Below, one piece after another: positions 1 to 12,640 of a stretch of 64,000 bases of DNA; the first letter of the stretch is position 1, and each line of letters starts with the position of its first letter. The stretch comes from Odiellus spinosus (lineage: Eukaryota; Arthropoda; Arachnida; Opiliones; Phalangiidae): NCBI GenBank assembly GCA_963920705.1, contig OY987226.1:14014501-14078500 (forward strand). Direction: 5' to 3'. The position numbers and the translations under genes are program-made. The notes below the pieces were generated by a model. That model had not been told where the DNA came from and did not search any database. It saw only the letters and a program-made list of their open reading frames with translations.

Positions 1-109
1 TAGGGTTAATGTAATTTTGTCTAATTGTTTTTCCGGTTAGGTATTGCGGTAGAATTTAAATGACAAGATTTAAATTAAATTAAATTTTATTTTTTTTTGC
101 TTTAGTATT

Positions 110-430
110 GTCTCGGTGATAGCTTTATTTTTTCTTCGGAAAGATCCTTAAAAAACGATTCTAAATATATATGCCATGGAAAATTACCCGGACAGTAAAA
201 ATATATTTTTTATAATTGCCAAATTCGGATTTTTCTTAATTAAACTTTCGCTCCCAATTTTACGTACCACTACGGTTGCGTGGCTAGCGATATGATCGCT
301 TCTACGTGGTCTTTTTCATGAAATTATAAAATCCAGAAAGTCCTAGCTTTCATTCTAGGTTCACAATGGAGAAAAATAATTTATATTTTCAGAATTTTAA
401 TTTTATCGTTTCTGAGAATCGTGTCAACGC
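110..430 (+). mobile_element. MITE family G, diverged fragment
   Basis: Has the family phrases CGGAAAGATCCTTAAAAA, GGACAGTAAAAATATA, GTGGTCTTTTTCATG and CCAGAAAGTCCTAGCTTTC in the family order. The termini are not clear. Confidence 0.5.
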
Positions 431-431
431 T

Positions 432-602
432 TAGGGAGACAGCAAAGAGCCAAAAGGGAAAGAAAGCCTGACGTCATTGAACCCCCTTACTGGGGGAGCG
501 CTTGTAAGGGCGAATACTGGAACTCCCTCACTAAGGGGGATGACACAGAGGGGGGAGATAGGAACCTTTGACGTGTCAATGTCTCTCTTGCTGGCTCCCT
601 AT
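432..602. mobile_element. Small foldback element with TAGGGAG ends
   Basis: The left end TAGGGAGACAGCAAAGAG pairs imperfectly with CTCTTGCTGGCTCCCTATA at the right. The inner ACCCCCTTACTGGGGGAG and the CTCCCTCACTAAGGGGG arm also pair. A perfect CRE (TGACGTCA) lies at 469..476. Probably a non-autonomous DNA element; family unknown. Confidence 0.6.
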
Positions 603-2930
603 AGGTGTGAAACTAAAAATTACAGGCTTAGGCATTTGTAAGTTTTGATGACAGGTGTTTCTTTTCATATTAATGTTAATTTAATTTAACAGCGTTTTAA
701 ATATGTAGGTATATATTTAGCCTCTATGTCAGCCAAAGGGCGTTCAATTTAGCCCCTGTAGAAGTGTTTCAACCTTCGTGCATTGGTTTGCAAGAGGAAG
801 CCTACGTTTGGGAGCATTATTATCAATACATCTTTAGAAACAACCCCTTTGGGTCTTGGTTCTTTCAAATACGTATGAAGGATATCTAGGGTTTAGCCCG
901 GTTTTACAAGACGCTCTTTATAATCAGTGTCTATCGTGTGTTTTTCATCTTGGTCGTCTTTAGCTCCTTTGCGGAACTAACGACCGTCTAACGGGGCAAA
1001 TCCATCCGCTCGTAGCATACACGATATACCCTTCCCTAATTCTTTCTCAAAAAGAGATCGAGGGAGTAAGATGGGGGGACTGGGGAAGGGTATTTGAAAA
1101 CTCCTAAGCCTAATCGCCTATTACGTTAAACTACTAATCTGCATAATGCCCCTTCCACTTCCTTATCCTTTTGTAAAAGAATTTTTAAAAAATAGGACGT
1201 GCACGGCGATAAAAATCTCTGGAATTTAAAAGGGAACTATGCAAATATTATTTTTTCTGATATTTAGTAGGTATACATGTTCCAGAATTTCCATTGAAAT
1301 TACATACCTACTTTCTTTTTTATTAAAGAGAGGTTGAAGAGGATAACGACTTATACTATTAAAAAATAAAAACCTGTTTCAGTCTCTGAATAAAGCAAAA
1401 AATATCGCATACCTTATGATTTTTGGCATTATTTTAATAGTAGTACCTCCGTCTAATCAAAAGACGCGCTGTTTTGCGCAAGATTGTGCGCGTGAAGTTC
1501 AAGAATGAGATTTAGCGCGATTAGAGCTCGGAATTCGTATAAATTTTGTTAATTGAATACAACCATCGTGAATGTCAATCCGAAAATATATATTTATTAT
1601 TCGAGTTAACGTATCTTAATTTTTAAGCAAGACAAACTTTTTATTACTACTCTTTGTAGGAAATTGATACATTATACGAGGAAAGATAAGAAAATTTGAA
1701 ATTCGAATTTCTTCACGGATTTTAACCCAGATTTAGAGCTTGAAGCTAGAATCTAGTGATTTAGATGGTTCCTTTCAATTTAGATTAAATTATAATTATT
1801 ATATTTTATTCTACACGGATTTCGAGAAACGTCATATTTTTATCCTCACATTATCCGTTTGAATAAACGGGTAATTTGTTTATTAAAATTTTATTTCGGA
1901 TAATTCGTATCCATTTGATAAGTCTGTTTATATAATTTGTGGTTTTTTATTAACAATCAATTTATCCGAGATTAAAATATCTGAAAAAAGGCTAGTAATC
2001 ATTGGATATCCTACGTCATTCATTATCAGATTCCGAGCTTTAAGCGCGATTAAAAGAGTGTGCCGCAGCCCTTGTCGCTGGGTTTTTATCAAACCAACGG
2101 TATATGGAACCTCTTTTTAATTAGTCACTATTTCTTTTAATTATATGCCATTATCAGATGGTTTCCGATTTTGTACAATTCAAAGATACTTTCTCCCAAA
2201 GATGTCTTATTTTTAAAAATGAATGAATAAAAGAAATATTAGATTTTCCTCTTAACCTCTCTTTGAGATTATATTTAAAATTATATAATTATTTTAAATA
2301 TCTGTTCATTTTCCCTTGAATTTGGTGTCATTTTTAGCGAGGTTTATTTATGTATGGCTGCTAAGCTAATGGCTTGATTAAAAGATCTTATTTATAGATC
2401 TTGGCGGAAAAAGGGTGGAAGTTAATTTTATAAATAGATTTTCACGGCTTATTTAAAGTATAAGAATGAACCCTAAAATTAGTCACCACGGATGTTCGGC
2501 GTTTCGAATAAAAGCCCCCTTGTTTTTAGGTCGCGCTTCCGGTAACCGTTTACGTGACTTAATTCCTTTTCGCTACTCTCTAGACGTTTTAGTGGTCTAA
2601 ATTTAAACTCTGACGTCGTATAGGGATGGTTATTTACTAATGGGATGAGGCGGAAAACGACCAATTATATAAAGAGCTTGGAAATTGCATTAAACATTCG
2701 TAATTATGTTTATTAATAATTAAGTTTAATGCTCACAACATAAGATACCTAACTGAAGCCTAGAGCGTAACGTCGCGTATCGCTGAAATGGTTTTAGTCC
2801 TTCATTGTTAAGCTCTTGAACTTTGATTAGCTTCCGCCACGCTCTTAAACGTTTTAATGTGTAGCAAGCTTTGTAGTAACAACCTTACACATGTTATATA
2901 ACCTTTCACATAATTTGACAATTTTTCACG
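603..2930. other. Non-coding, no gene seen
   Basis: AT-rich. A segment around 742..776 with AGCCCCTGTAGAAGTGTT recurs in diverged form at about 50866..50895. A 61-codon minus frame at 2479..2664 has no recognisable features. Confidence 0.6.
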
Positions 2931-3744
2931 TGTTTTGCTAAGGTTTCGCGCGTGTTTTGCTAAGGTTTCGCGCGTGTTTTGCTAAGGTTTCGCGCGTGTT
3001 TTGCTAAGGTTTCGCGCGTGTTTTGCTAAGGTTTCGCGCGTGTTTTGCTAAGGTTTCGCGCGTGTTTTGCTAAGGTTTCGCGCGTGTTTTGCTAAGGTTT
3101 CGCGCGTGTTTTGCTAAGGTTTCGCGCGTGTTTTGCTAAGGTTTCGCGCGTGTTTTGCTAAGGTTTCGCGCGTGTTTTCCTAAGGTTTCGCGCGTGTTTT
3201 GCTAAGGTTTCGCGCGTGTTTTGCTAAGGTTTCGCGCGTGTTTTGCTAAGGTTTCGCGCGTGTTTTGCTAAGGTTTCGCGCGTGTTTTGCTAAGGTTTCG
3301 CGCGTGTTTTGCTAAGGTTTCGCGCGTGTTTTGCTAAGGTTTCGCGCGTGTTTTGCTAAGGTTTCGCGCGTGTTTTGCTAAGGTTTCGCGCGTGTTTTGC
3401 TAAGGTTTCGCGCGTGTTTTGCTAAGGTTTCGCGCGTGTTTTGCTAAGGTTTCGCGCGTGTTTTGCTAAGGTTTCGCGCGTGTTTTGCTAAGGTTTCGCG
3501 CGTGTTTTGCTAAGGTTTCGCGCGTGTTTTGCTAAGGTTTCGCGCGTGTTTTGCTAAGGTTTCGCGCGTGTTTTGCTAAGGTTTCGCGCGTGTTTTGCTA
3601 AGGTTTCGCGCGTGTTTTGCTAAGGTTTCGCGCGTGTTTTGCTAAGGTTTCGCGCGTGTTTTGCTAAGGTTTCGCGCGTGTTTTGCTAAGGTTTCGCGCG
3701 TGTTTTGCTAAGGTTTCGCGCGTGTTTTGCTAAGGTTTCGCGCG
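2931..3744. repeat. 22-bp minisatellite, 37 copies
   Basis: 814 bp is exactly 37 units of 22 bp. Each unit contains TTTTGCTAAGG followed by a CGCGCG block. I saw a single difference, G to C at 3179 in copy 12. The CpG-rich half contrasts with the AT-rich surroundings. The array starts and ends abruptly. Near-total homogeneity implies recent expansion or strong homogenisation. Confidence 0.97.
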
Positions 3745-6420
3745 GCAAATATATTCAACATTTAAGTGTCCAAAACCAAAATTTAATTTATTAAATCATT
3801 TTTATTCTATTCTATATAAAATATTTTCACTTGAATTCTATAACATCACGGAGGAATGTCACAACGTATTATTTTTGAATACCCCATAAAACAATTCGGA
3901 AAAGTGTCAATTATAGAATAAGATGACCTTAAAATGTCAAACCATATTAACCACCAAATAAAACTAGATTTTGGAAAATAGTTTGGAATTCAATTAAGTT
4001 TAATGTACGGTATGTTATTAGATAAGTAGGATATATTTCAAAATCTTTGCTTAATATCCTAAAAAAATCATTTCTTGTCAAAAATTTAAACTTAAAATTT
4101 AGGTTATGTGTGCCATACGAGTCCAAAAATAAGGACCAACCAAATTTTGTTTTTTTTCCAGAAGGAAAGAGTTGGGAAAATTCCCTTTTAAAAATGTTTT
4201 CTCATCTTTTTTTTTGTCATGTCCTTTTTTTTTTTTTTTCTTTTTTTTTTTTCTTCGTGTCGTTTCTTTTTGATATGACTGACGACTGATTTGGAAGCAA
4301 TAGAGTTAACGATATGGAGTTAGAAATAGGGTATAAACCCCGTTATCTCTCTCTCTCTTTCTCCTTGCTTTTAATTCTTATTACATTTTAGATAGTGGAT
4401 GAACTATTCGGAAAATCTTTTTACATACTTGTAAAATTGAATTTTCTTTTCTGGGACCCTATGACATTTCTCGCTCGAGTCTTGAAGTGGGCCTTTTGAA
4501 AAGGAAGAAAAAAACAGAAAACTTCCTAGAAATAGGAGAACAGAGAAGAATATGTATAGGTTTCTTTTTCATACTATTTAAAGGGAAAACGAAATGAAAT
4601 CAAATTTTTACCCGAGTCCCCAACTATCCATTTAAACTAATAATTTAGGATTAATAAGTGAATAACCTAAATATTTTTAAATAAATTGAGGCTGTCACCA
4701 TTTTTTCAGGCTATGGATTAAAACACTTGATTTAAAATTGTTTTTAAAAACAAAATTAAAAAGACAAAAATATCTAGATAGGTTTGGTCCTGAAATGAAT
4801 TATCGATAATTTTCGTATGAAAAGTAAGACTTTTAGGCTCAATTGTAGCCAGGGGACTGTAGTGATGACGTAGTATTGCCGGAAATTTTGATTTAAAAAT
4901 TTCGAAGGTTATAAAATATTAAGTTTTTCTATGACAAATGTATACTTTGAATAATTTTTAACGATTTTTCCGAAAATATTACTAAAATTCCATTTGAAAC
5001 TCATGAAGAATACCTTTTCCACTGATTGGTTGAAGCGTATTGCATAAAAATATCAAATTGTATGTTGTCTATGTAAACATACTTTTAAATACATTTAATT
5101 TCCGGTAATTATGAAATTCAAGATTATATTGATTTTAAATTTACTTTAAAATTACATTCTTTGAATGGCAACGATATTCTAAACTCTTGTTAATTATTTT
5201 AATTACCCGGCCATAAAATAATGACAGATATATTTCCAAGCATCAACCGTAGAGCCCATAATTTTACCTGAAGGTTTTCAATGACCTCAATTAAGGATGG
5301 TTTAAATATATTTTATTGGTTAAGAATTTATAATATCTTTTAATATTTGTTACACTTCACCGTACCTTTAATTCTTTCTTCTCCTTCCCTTTCAAATCCT
5401 CGCGCTCAAAAAATGTTACTGACCTATAATCGTTTGACACAACTCCGTATGAAGCGAGAGCATTCCGTTAACTTTGACTGTACTATTTAGTTACGTTGAC
5501 AAATATGGAGAATGTTTTGCATCTTGGAGTAGAAAGAGTTCGCGGGGACGGGGGAAGGGGGTCCTATTTTGTTTGTGACCCTATCTTTAGATGACAGGTA
5601 TCTTCAAAGGATATCCTTTTCTGTCCGTCTCTTCGTCGTACATGTAAATTTCATATCAAATAGAGAATTCTCTGATTTTCAAAACTGTGCTATCCTGAGA
5701 GCAAAAATGACTTTATTTTTTTCATATATCCTACGCGAACTTTAAATTTTCATAACCTAATAACTAAGATTATGCTTACGCGATTCTCTTAAACTTTTCA
5801 CAGATTAATGAGCTATGAATGTAGTTTATTTGGGTAAATTTTGATCTAAATTGGATCGTATTTTCATCTGGTTTTGGATTAATTTTCAAAAGGCAAATTA
5901 TTTTTATGATGAACTTTCCAACGTTTAATTAAGCGAAAATAAATAGGGCAAGATTATTTTATATCCATCCTCGAATGTTTGATAAGGATTCCATGATTTG
6001 CGTGATAGTAAAATATAAATGAAACAGCAGAGTACCTCCTAGTGTTTTTAGAGATCTAAGAAAGTGAATAGCAGATAAATTTCGGCTACAAAGTACGAGA
6101 ACTTGGTACCAAAGGGTAATGCAGTATTCCCATGTTCTTGTACTTGAATTAGTTCTTGTTTAAGTTAAAAAAAAATCCTGTTTATAAATTAGATGACGTT
6201 TCATTACGAATCAACCGTTAAGTTTAAAACAACAACTTAATATAATTTTTCATGTCTGAACCGCCTTCCCCTATCAATTCAAAAATAAATGGTCCAGTAT
6301 ATCATGAAGAACATTGCATTTATCACGAGGGTAGGGATTCTTTAGTCCGAAATAGAATTTCGAAGCGTTTGGAAGGAAAATAACGCATTAATAATCAATT
6401 ATTTTATAATCTGTATAGTA
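3745..6420. other. Non-coding, no gene seen
   Basis: T-rich tract at about 4205..4275 (the 80-codon frame over it is low complexity) and the reverse family G copy. Otherwise nothing supported. Confidence 0.6.
4687..5055 (-). mobile_element. MITE family G, reverse-oriented copy
   Basis: Starts TTGAGGCTGTCACCATTTTT, the complement of the family's right end. It also contains the complement of the family's CATCACT...AGT block near 4860 and of CATGAGTTTC...TTCGGAAAAATCGTTAAAAA near 4965..5020. Confidence 0.6.
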
Positions 6421-6556
6421 CCGTGTGACGATAAATGACCCTGACACCGATAACCGCGTGACGATAAATTACCCTGTCACGGATTACCGCGTGACGATAA
6501 ATTACCCTGTCACGGATTACCGCGTGACGATAAATTACCCTGTCACGGATTACCGC
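6421..6556. repeat. 33-bp tandem repeat, about 4 copies, with an internal inverted repeat
   Basis: Four units: the first is diverged and the other three are identical. Each unit contains CGTGAC, a 13-bp spacer and GTCACG, so every copy can form a small hairpin. Confidence 0.92.
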
Positions 6557-6953
6557 TTTTCTAAATTACAGTAATTTTATAACTCTTAATATACTATGTT
6601 TTACTATAAGGGTGTTGAAACACAGCGTATCTTTAAAAGTCCAAGTTCTATCGAGAGTGAATAGTGAATTTTGTCAGTGGGATAAACTATAGTAGTCAAA
6701 AATGTTTTCCTTTTCTTTTTGAATTTATCGTCATCTGGATAGGACACACTTTGGTGTGGAGGAGGGGGATGGCCATATTCCTCTCATAAGAAATTGTGTT
6801 CTGGGGTGCTGTGCCTTTCCTTTGGCACCCTGTATACGCGTTCTGAAGATGGTCTATATATTTTCCCTTTTAGGATCAGTGCGGGTGTTGCTGATGTAGG
6901 TTGTCTGCAAAATATGTAGATTCGCCTCTCTCGCGTTCAAATATAGTTTTCCA

Positions 6954-7040
6954 CGACTACTTTAATATCTACGAGGTTTAACATTCAATATCAATCCGCC
7001 TCAACTTATCCCATTCTGTAAATTCTTCTCGAACTGAAGT
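6954..7040 (+). repeat. Dispersed repeat family H copy
   Basis: Contains GACTAC...ACGAGGTTTAACATT followed by ATCAATCCGCCTC and CCATTCTGTAAA, the family order. Family H occurs at least 15 times in this window in both orientations. Class unknown; no terminal repeat was recognised. Confidence 0.6.
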
Positions 7041-7417
7041 AGTATATCTGCACGAAAAGATATGTTCTTTTTATGCCACTTTTTACTTTTACAGACTTGC
7101 CCTCATTTCTTATTAGGGTGCGAAAGACCAAAAACGCTGATGGTTTATAATGTTCTCAGTTCATTAGACCGTAGTGTATACTTATATAAAATGTACAGTA
7201 TAATAAATTATATAATAATATAAATTTATTATATATTTTATATAACTTGTCTATGGAGATTACACGCGCTATTATATCGCTATTATTATAGCTCCCATAA
7301 TCTTTCACGTAATTTACTCTGTATTAAGATTAATTAGGTCAAATAATGTTGCTTGTTTTCGGATATCGTAATCGAAACATCCGTAGGATTATTTAAGATC
7401 AGTAAGTTAAAGTATAT

Positions 7418-7865
7418 TTAAAGGGAACCTTGTTGCTAAAAATGGAACAGCGTTTGAATTTATTTTCGGAATCACCACGCCAAAAAACGTATTTGACAAT
7501 CTACAACTACAAGCAATTTTTGGTATTCAAATTAATTTCTGAAGTTTGGTAAAATTTCTATAAAAGTATAAATTCGGACCAATCATATTATTTCAGCCTT
7601 CAACAGAGCTTGTAATGTACTAACATTAAAAGAATTAGGCCGACGTCCTAGGCGTCAAACGCCGGCCTAATGTTTTATTGTAAAAACATTACAATCGCTG
7701 TTGAAGGCTGAAATAATGTGATTGGTCCGAATTTATAATTACTTTTATACAATTTTAACAAACTTTAGAAATTAATTTAAACACTAAAAACGTCTCTAAA
7801 AATTCTAAAAAAAATATGAAATAAATTAAAAGCTTTTCCTTTTTTAGCTCCAAGTTTCCATTTAA
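7418..7865. mobile_element. MITE family A, full-length, TTAA-flanked
   Basis: 448 bp with TTAA at both ends (7418 and 7862). The left terminus reads as a variant of TTAAAGGGAAACTTGGAGCT and the right terminus is its complement. A second long inverted pair (ACCAATCATATTATTTCAGC, and GCTGAAATAATGTGATTGGT near 7705) surrounds the centre near 7650. No coding capacity. TTAA targets suggest piggyBac-like mobilisation; TA targeting is an alternative. Confidence 0.8.
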
Positions 7866-9716
7866 GTATAAAATCAGATTACTTCGAATGATTTTCATTT
7901 AATAATGTTATAGTTGTATCAAAATATTCCAATCATATATAAAGATATTTTTAAGCTTAAAATAAATAATATAAAGTTAGGCTTAACGTTGTTTGCGAAT
8001 CTCAAACCCCTATAATATTGTCAAAACAAAATAACTTCAAATCTTATAAACTCTGCAGTTTAAATTCATGACCCATTTTTTTTTTCTTTTTTTTTTCTTA
8101 TTTCTTCACAATCCAAACAACAAAATTAGATTTTTCTATAGGTCTAAAAAGATCTATCGTTTCATTTTGTGAAATCGGAAAAAATATAATAGAAATTGCC
8201 TGAGCATTTTTCTTAAAATTGCTCAAATTATAAGAAACCATTCAAGCATGTTTTAGGAAAAAGGGGGGAGAAAATAAGATTATTTTTCTCTAAATAAGAA
8301 AATAAAAAGTTCCAATTTTATCCTAGAACAGTTTCTGCCCTTAATGTCTTCCCACTTCTTGTACGTCTCTTTATTTTATTTGAAAATGATAAGAGATGGT
8401 GTCTGCCAAAATAACTCCTTCCCAAAGTCAAGATCGCGTAAAGAGTCTGAACTATATTACTATTCCACTTTCAATTGGCAGCTTCCTTCAACTAGAGTCT
8501 CCCCATTATCTCTAAGCTTTAAGGCTCCTAAACAAATCATAGAGATCTAGTGTTCTATGTTCTGATAAATCAAAGTGTATGGAAAAGATACGAGACTTCA
8601 GAATTTGACCTTTTTGAAGTAATGCCGGCAAAAATGTGCACGCGACCTTGATGGGGTGGAATTCTTTAAAGTGAAGATGAAATGAATAATCTAGATACAA
8701 AAATGCATGGTCAATAAAGATAGGTAAATGTTTTGCATATCCATCATTACACCCTTTTAATTACTTAATTAAAAACGGGCAACCCATAGTTGCAAAAAAA
8801 TTAAATGATTTTTTATAAACCATGTTTTAAAAACCATGGGGACAACCTGAATTTAATTTTAAAATTGTGTTAATGAAAACTGCTCTCAAACGAAAGTATA
8901 GGCTTATTTGTCTAATATATTATATATATTTGTCGCTTCTAATAAATTGGACGGAACAGGACACTAGTAACAAAGTGTAAAAGATAAGGCTTGTCTCATT
9001 ACCTCGCCCAAGGCTTAAGGACTATGGCTGTTACTTTCGTATCAAAAACTGAGACCTTGCTTCTACTTGTCTCGAAAGAAAAGAAAAAAAAAAAAAAAAA
9101 AGATAAAATAAAATCCCGAAGCCTAACGTCAGAATGTCTAGTCTATATACGCGCGGGCCTAACCAGCTCTAGATAGAAACAATTTTAGAACGAACACGAT
9201 TTAGGCTGGACCGATACAATTTTAATAGAGTAAAGGGTATACTCTAACGATTTCTGAACTATGTAGTCTAGTTTACGTATATATGTTAGAGATAAGGGTA
9301 CAATAATATGGACGGCAAAGTTAGGTTAAGTTAATTATCCGAAGCTCTATCGATTTTAGTATTAAGAGTTATCTATAAAACTCGCGTTCTGTTACAATTT
9401 CCAGGAAAACTTAAATTTAGATTTATTCTATAAGCGACTGTACCACCGCCCGCGCCTATATTACGTCTGAATTTTGTTATTTACTATAATATGATTTCCT
9501 TTAAAGGGAGGGTAAGATGTCGAAGAGGAAAATGAAGCAATTTGATTTATTCTGCTTCTAAAAATTAGACATGTCCGAATAGATGATATTATAAAAGAGG
9601 AGGAGCTTACTTATGGCATGTTGCCGTCGACGTCATCAGCTACGTAATAGCTCGTAAAGCTCTAGCGCTCGTGAGCAACGAGCATTTCTTAAGCTTATTT
9701 TTTCTATATCCAGGTA
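7866..9716. other. Non-coding, no gene seen
   Basis: AT-rich with an A run near 9083. The short frames at 8344..8700 overlap on both strands and show no domain signal. Confidence 0.6.
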
Positions 9717-9895
9717 CGCGTGCACGGTCGCTCTTTTGTTATAGGTTCAAAGAAGCTTCCCCCATCATAGTAGTGGTGACCACTTTCACTAATTTTCTTA
9801 TCTTTTTACGCGTTTGTAGTCAGCGAACACCTGTAGCAGTACCGCTGTTGGGTCAATAAACCTTAAAACTTAACAAAAGAGCGACCGTGCACGCG
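9717..9895. mobile_element. Foldback element with perfect 25-bp arms
   Basis: Arms at 9717..9741 and 9871..9895 are perfect complements, including GTGCACGGTCGCTCTTTTGT, around a 129-bp loop. A 62-codon frame overlaps it by chance. Either a small DNA element or a hairpin-forming locus. Confidence 0.65.
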
Positions 9896-12179
9896 CTCCA
9901 GGGGTGGTCAATCGGCCACGAGAAGTGGGGCTGAAATTTTCTCTGCTCACGTGATTTCGTGACGTAGTTAGCAACATTTGAACAAGACGTCGCAACCACA
10001 ACTTCTTTTATAATAGCATCTATTGTAAAACATTCAGGAAGTGTTGTACAAAAAAAAAAATTTAACTACAAATTTAAAAAAAATTTAAATTCAATTTTTT
10101 TGAAACTCTTTAAAAATGTTGCTTTTAGGCTTAGCTATGTACTCTGTCAATATGTTTATATAGCGTCGAATCTATTTACATTTCTCCGTATATAGACGAA
10201 TGAAAAACGCTCCCAACCATTTATCCTAAAACCATTCAAAAGTCAACCTTTAAATTGTAAAGATAATTCTCTTTTATCATTAGACTATACCCTTAAAGCT
10301 TTATATGGATGGCAACGGTTAATAAACAAGAGTTGTTACGTTATCAAAAGCCCACACCACGTACGTTCAGAACTGTTCGTATTGATAAATACCCCTTTTG
10401 AAAAGATATAGCTTTCTCGCTTGGCTCGCTTCGATTTAGGCGAGATCTATCAATTCCCATGGCTCCATCGATATAGACCGGTTTTTCTTCCAATAGGGAC
10501 TTTTGTTGTTCGGAATAGAACGCTTTATATCAAACGAGGCAAGGGGTTAAAACTTTCTTCGCTCCCGGGCTTGGTACAGACTCTTAGGTAGTTAATCTCA
10601 TCCAGAGAATACATAATACCATGATATATTTTTTATCAAATAACATGATATAATTCAAGCTTTCACGGATTTTTCGTGAGCTACAAATATAATTTGAGTA
10701 TTATTCTTGGAAAGATCGTTAAAGATATGATCGTTTCATATATGGTATACATATATGAAATGGAAACAAAATTACAGCAACTGTAAAAATAAATATTTTA
10801 ATTTCCGTTTTCAAAATTTTTGAAACAAAAATTTCCCCGGAATACTAAGTCATCTAGAATTATTAACAATGAACACCTACGTTCTTGAATTACAAGATAT
10901 GGCTTATATAAGCGTCCTCTAACGGCAACAATGGCAAAAGTAGTAACTAACAAAACCAAGTGCACGTCTGCCTATTCTCTATCCATAGCAGACATGTGCT
11001 CACCAGTTTTTTTTTTTTTGTTAATTCCTACTTTTGTATGCACTGTTTGCCGTTATAGGACGATTATGAACGCCAGATTTTGTTATTTATCTTCATCTAT
11101 TAAGATAGTTACTTCATTGTAACTAGACGTCATGACTGACATCGAATTCATTACATTCTGGAGTTGGAAATGATTTGACATAGAAGACTCTGAGACTCTG
11201 AAGAGGCCGATGGCTATTGCAGAGTTTTTCTTCAAAGAAGAGTCATAGAGAAGAAGATGGCTATGAGATGAAATTACCCTTAGATTTCAGAGCCTACGAA
11301 TCCGAACTCCCATATATCGCTACTGAAACCAAACTCAAATTTTAGTAAGAGGGAATCTAGATTTGTTTCCACTGTTAGTGTAAGACGTAGAGATAAATCG
11401 TGATAGAAGGTTGCCAGCCAATGGTCTATTCATGCAGAGCTAAGAAAAAAACGGGGGGTCGAAAATAGCAGACGTTCCAAAATGTTATTTTTTCTCCCAT
11501 TTTGGCTGGTGAATATATATATATACTTTGTGTAAGCTTCTACGAACTACTTTCATTTCCTATGCGAATTAAAATTCTGTATACTTCCGCGTTAGCTTTA
11601 ACTAGTGTACCAAACTGATCTCGAATATCTGTAGGATCGAGACATTTTGGGATCTTTGTAAGGTCTATTCAGTAACGGACGCGCCTCTGGCTATCATCTT
11701 TAACACCAGGTCAATAGGTAATAGCTTAAAATAACTTTTTTTCTTCTGCATTTCTATATCTTGCCTTATACTGATGGCGAGGAACTCTCTAACGTTTACT
11801 TCAGCTGAGGAATAAGTTTGTAAAAAGTCAAAGTCGATATAGATTTGTATAAAAACATGTAGCTTAATAGTCACGCACCAGGTTTTTTGACTATAAACTT
11901 CAACTTCGACTTTAACGATACTTTCCAAAGTCTGATACTCTCGCTAAAGATTGGAATAGAATTTTTTGTTGGGAAAGTTTTGATGGTCTTTATAGGTGGC
12001 ACCTTTTTAATAGCTCAAAAATATGTTAGGCTTAGAGATGATAAAGTTGTTATTGCAAAGAAATAAACTGTTTGTTTCTTGAATGCTAAGTCCCGTTTTC
12101 AAAAAAGTTACTCATAAGGTAAATTTCTATATAGTTACAACGAAAAAATCTTGATTGAAAACTTGGCTTAAGACTTAAT
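9896..12179. other. Mostly non-coding, one 87-codon minus frame of unknown meaning
   Basis: Contains the family G fragment near 10665. A minus-strand frame at 11665..11928 has a mixed composition but no recognisable motif and an ordinary start context; probably chance. Confidence 0.5.
10665..10830 (+). mobile_element. MITE family G, left-part fragment
   Basis: TTCTTGGAAAGATCGTTAAA and CAACTGTAAAAATAAATATT match other copies. A local hairpin with 11-bp arms (TTTCATATATG and CATATATGAAA) lies at 10735..10761. Confidence 0.5.
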
Positions 12180-12640
12180 TTAAAGGGAGAATGAAAGGCC
12201 GAAACAACCTATTTTTAATCGATTAAGAATGCTAAAATTATGAGAAAATCTATAATATAACTCACCAAAAATATTTCGTTATTTTATAATCAATTTCCAA
12301 AGTTCCGATGCTAAGCCTAGGCTGCCTAGCTCGGTGAACTAGGCTAGCACGACCTGTATTTTTTTTAATATTCGCGGCTGTTCTTGTTGCCAATCACGAG
12401 CGAGTACGCGTATTTTAAAAATACGCGTACTCGCTCGTGATTGGCGACTAGATCAGATCGTGGTGCTCGCCTAGTTCGCCGAGCTAGGCAGCCAAGGCTT
12501 AGCATCTGCAAGTTTCGAAACTTTGGAAATTAATTATAAAATAACGAAATATTTTTGGTGAGTTATTTTGTTTTTCTCATTATTTTAGCATTCTTAATCG
12601 ATTAAAAATAGGTTGTTTTGGCCTTTCATTCTCCCTTTAA
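12180..12640. mobile_element. MITE family B, long foldback element with perfect central hairpin
   Basis: 461 bp between TTAA sites. The ends, TTAAAGGGAGAATGAAAGG and its complement, continue as near-perfect arms of about 180 bp. The centre is a perfect 28-bp inverted repeat (12389..12416 and 12418..12445) with a one-base gap, GC-rich compared with the arms and including CGAGCGAGTACGCG. The two subcentral segments differ in length. No open frame; mobilisation in trans is assumed. Confidence 0.85.

Noticed and set aside
2931-3744. CRISPR array
   Set aside because: Units abut directly with no unique spacers, in a eukaryotic setting; the same holds for the other tandem arrays.
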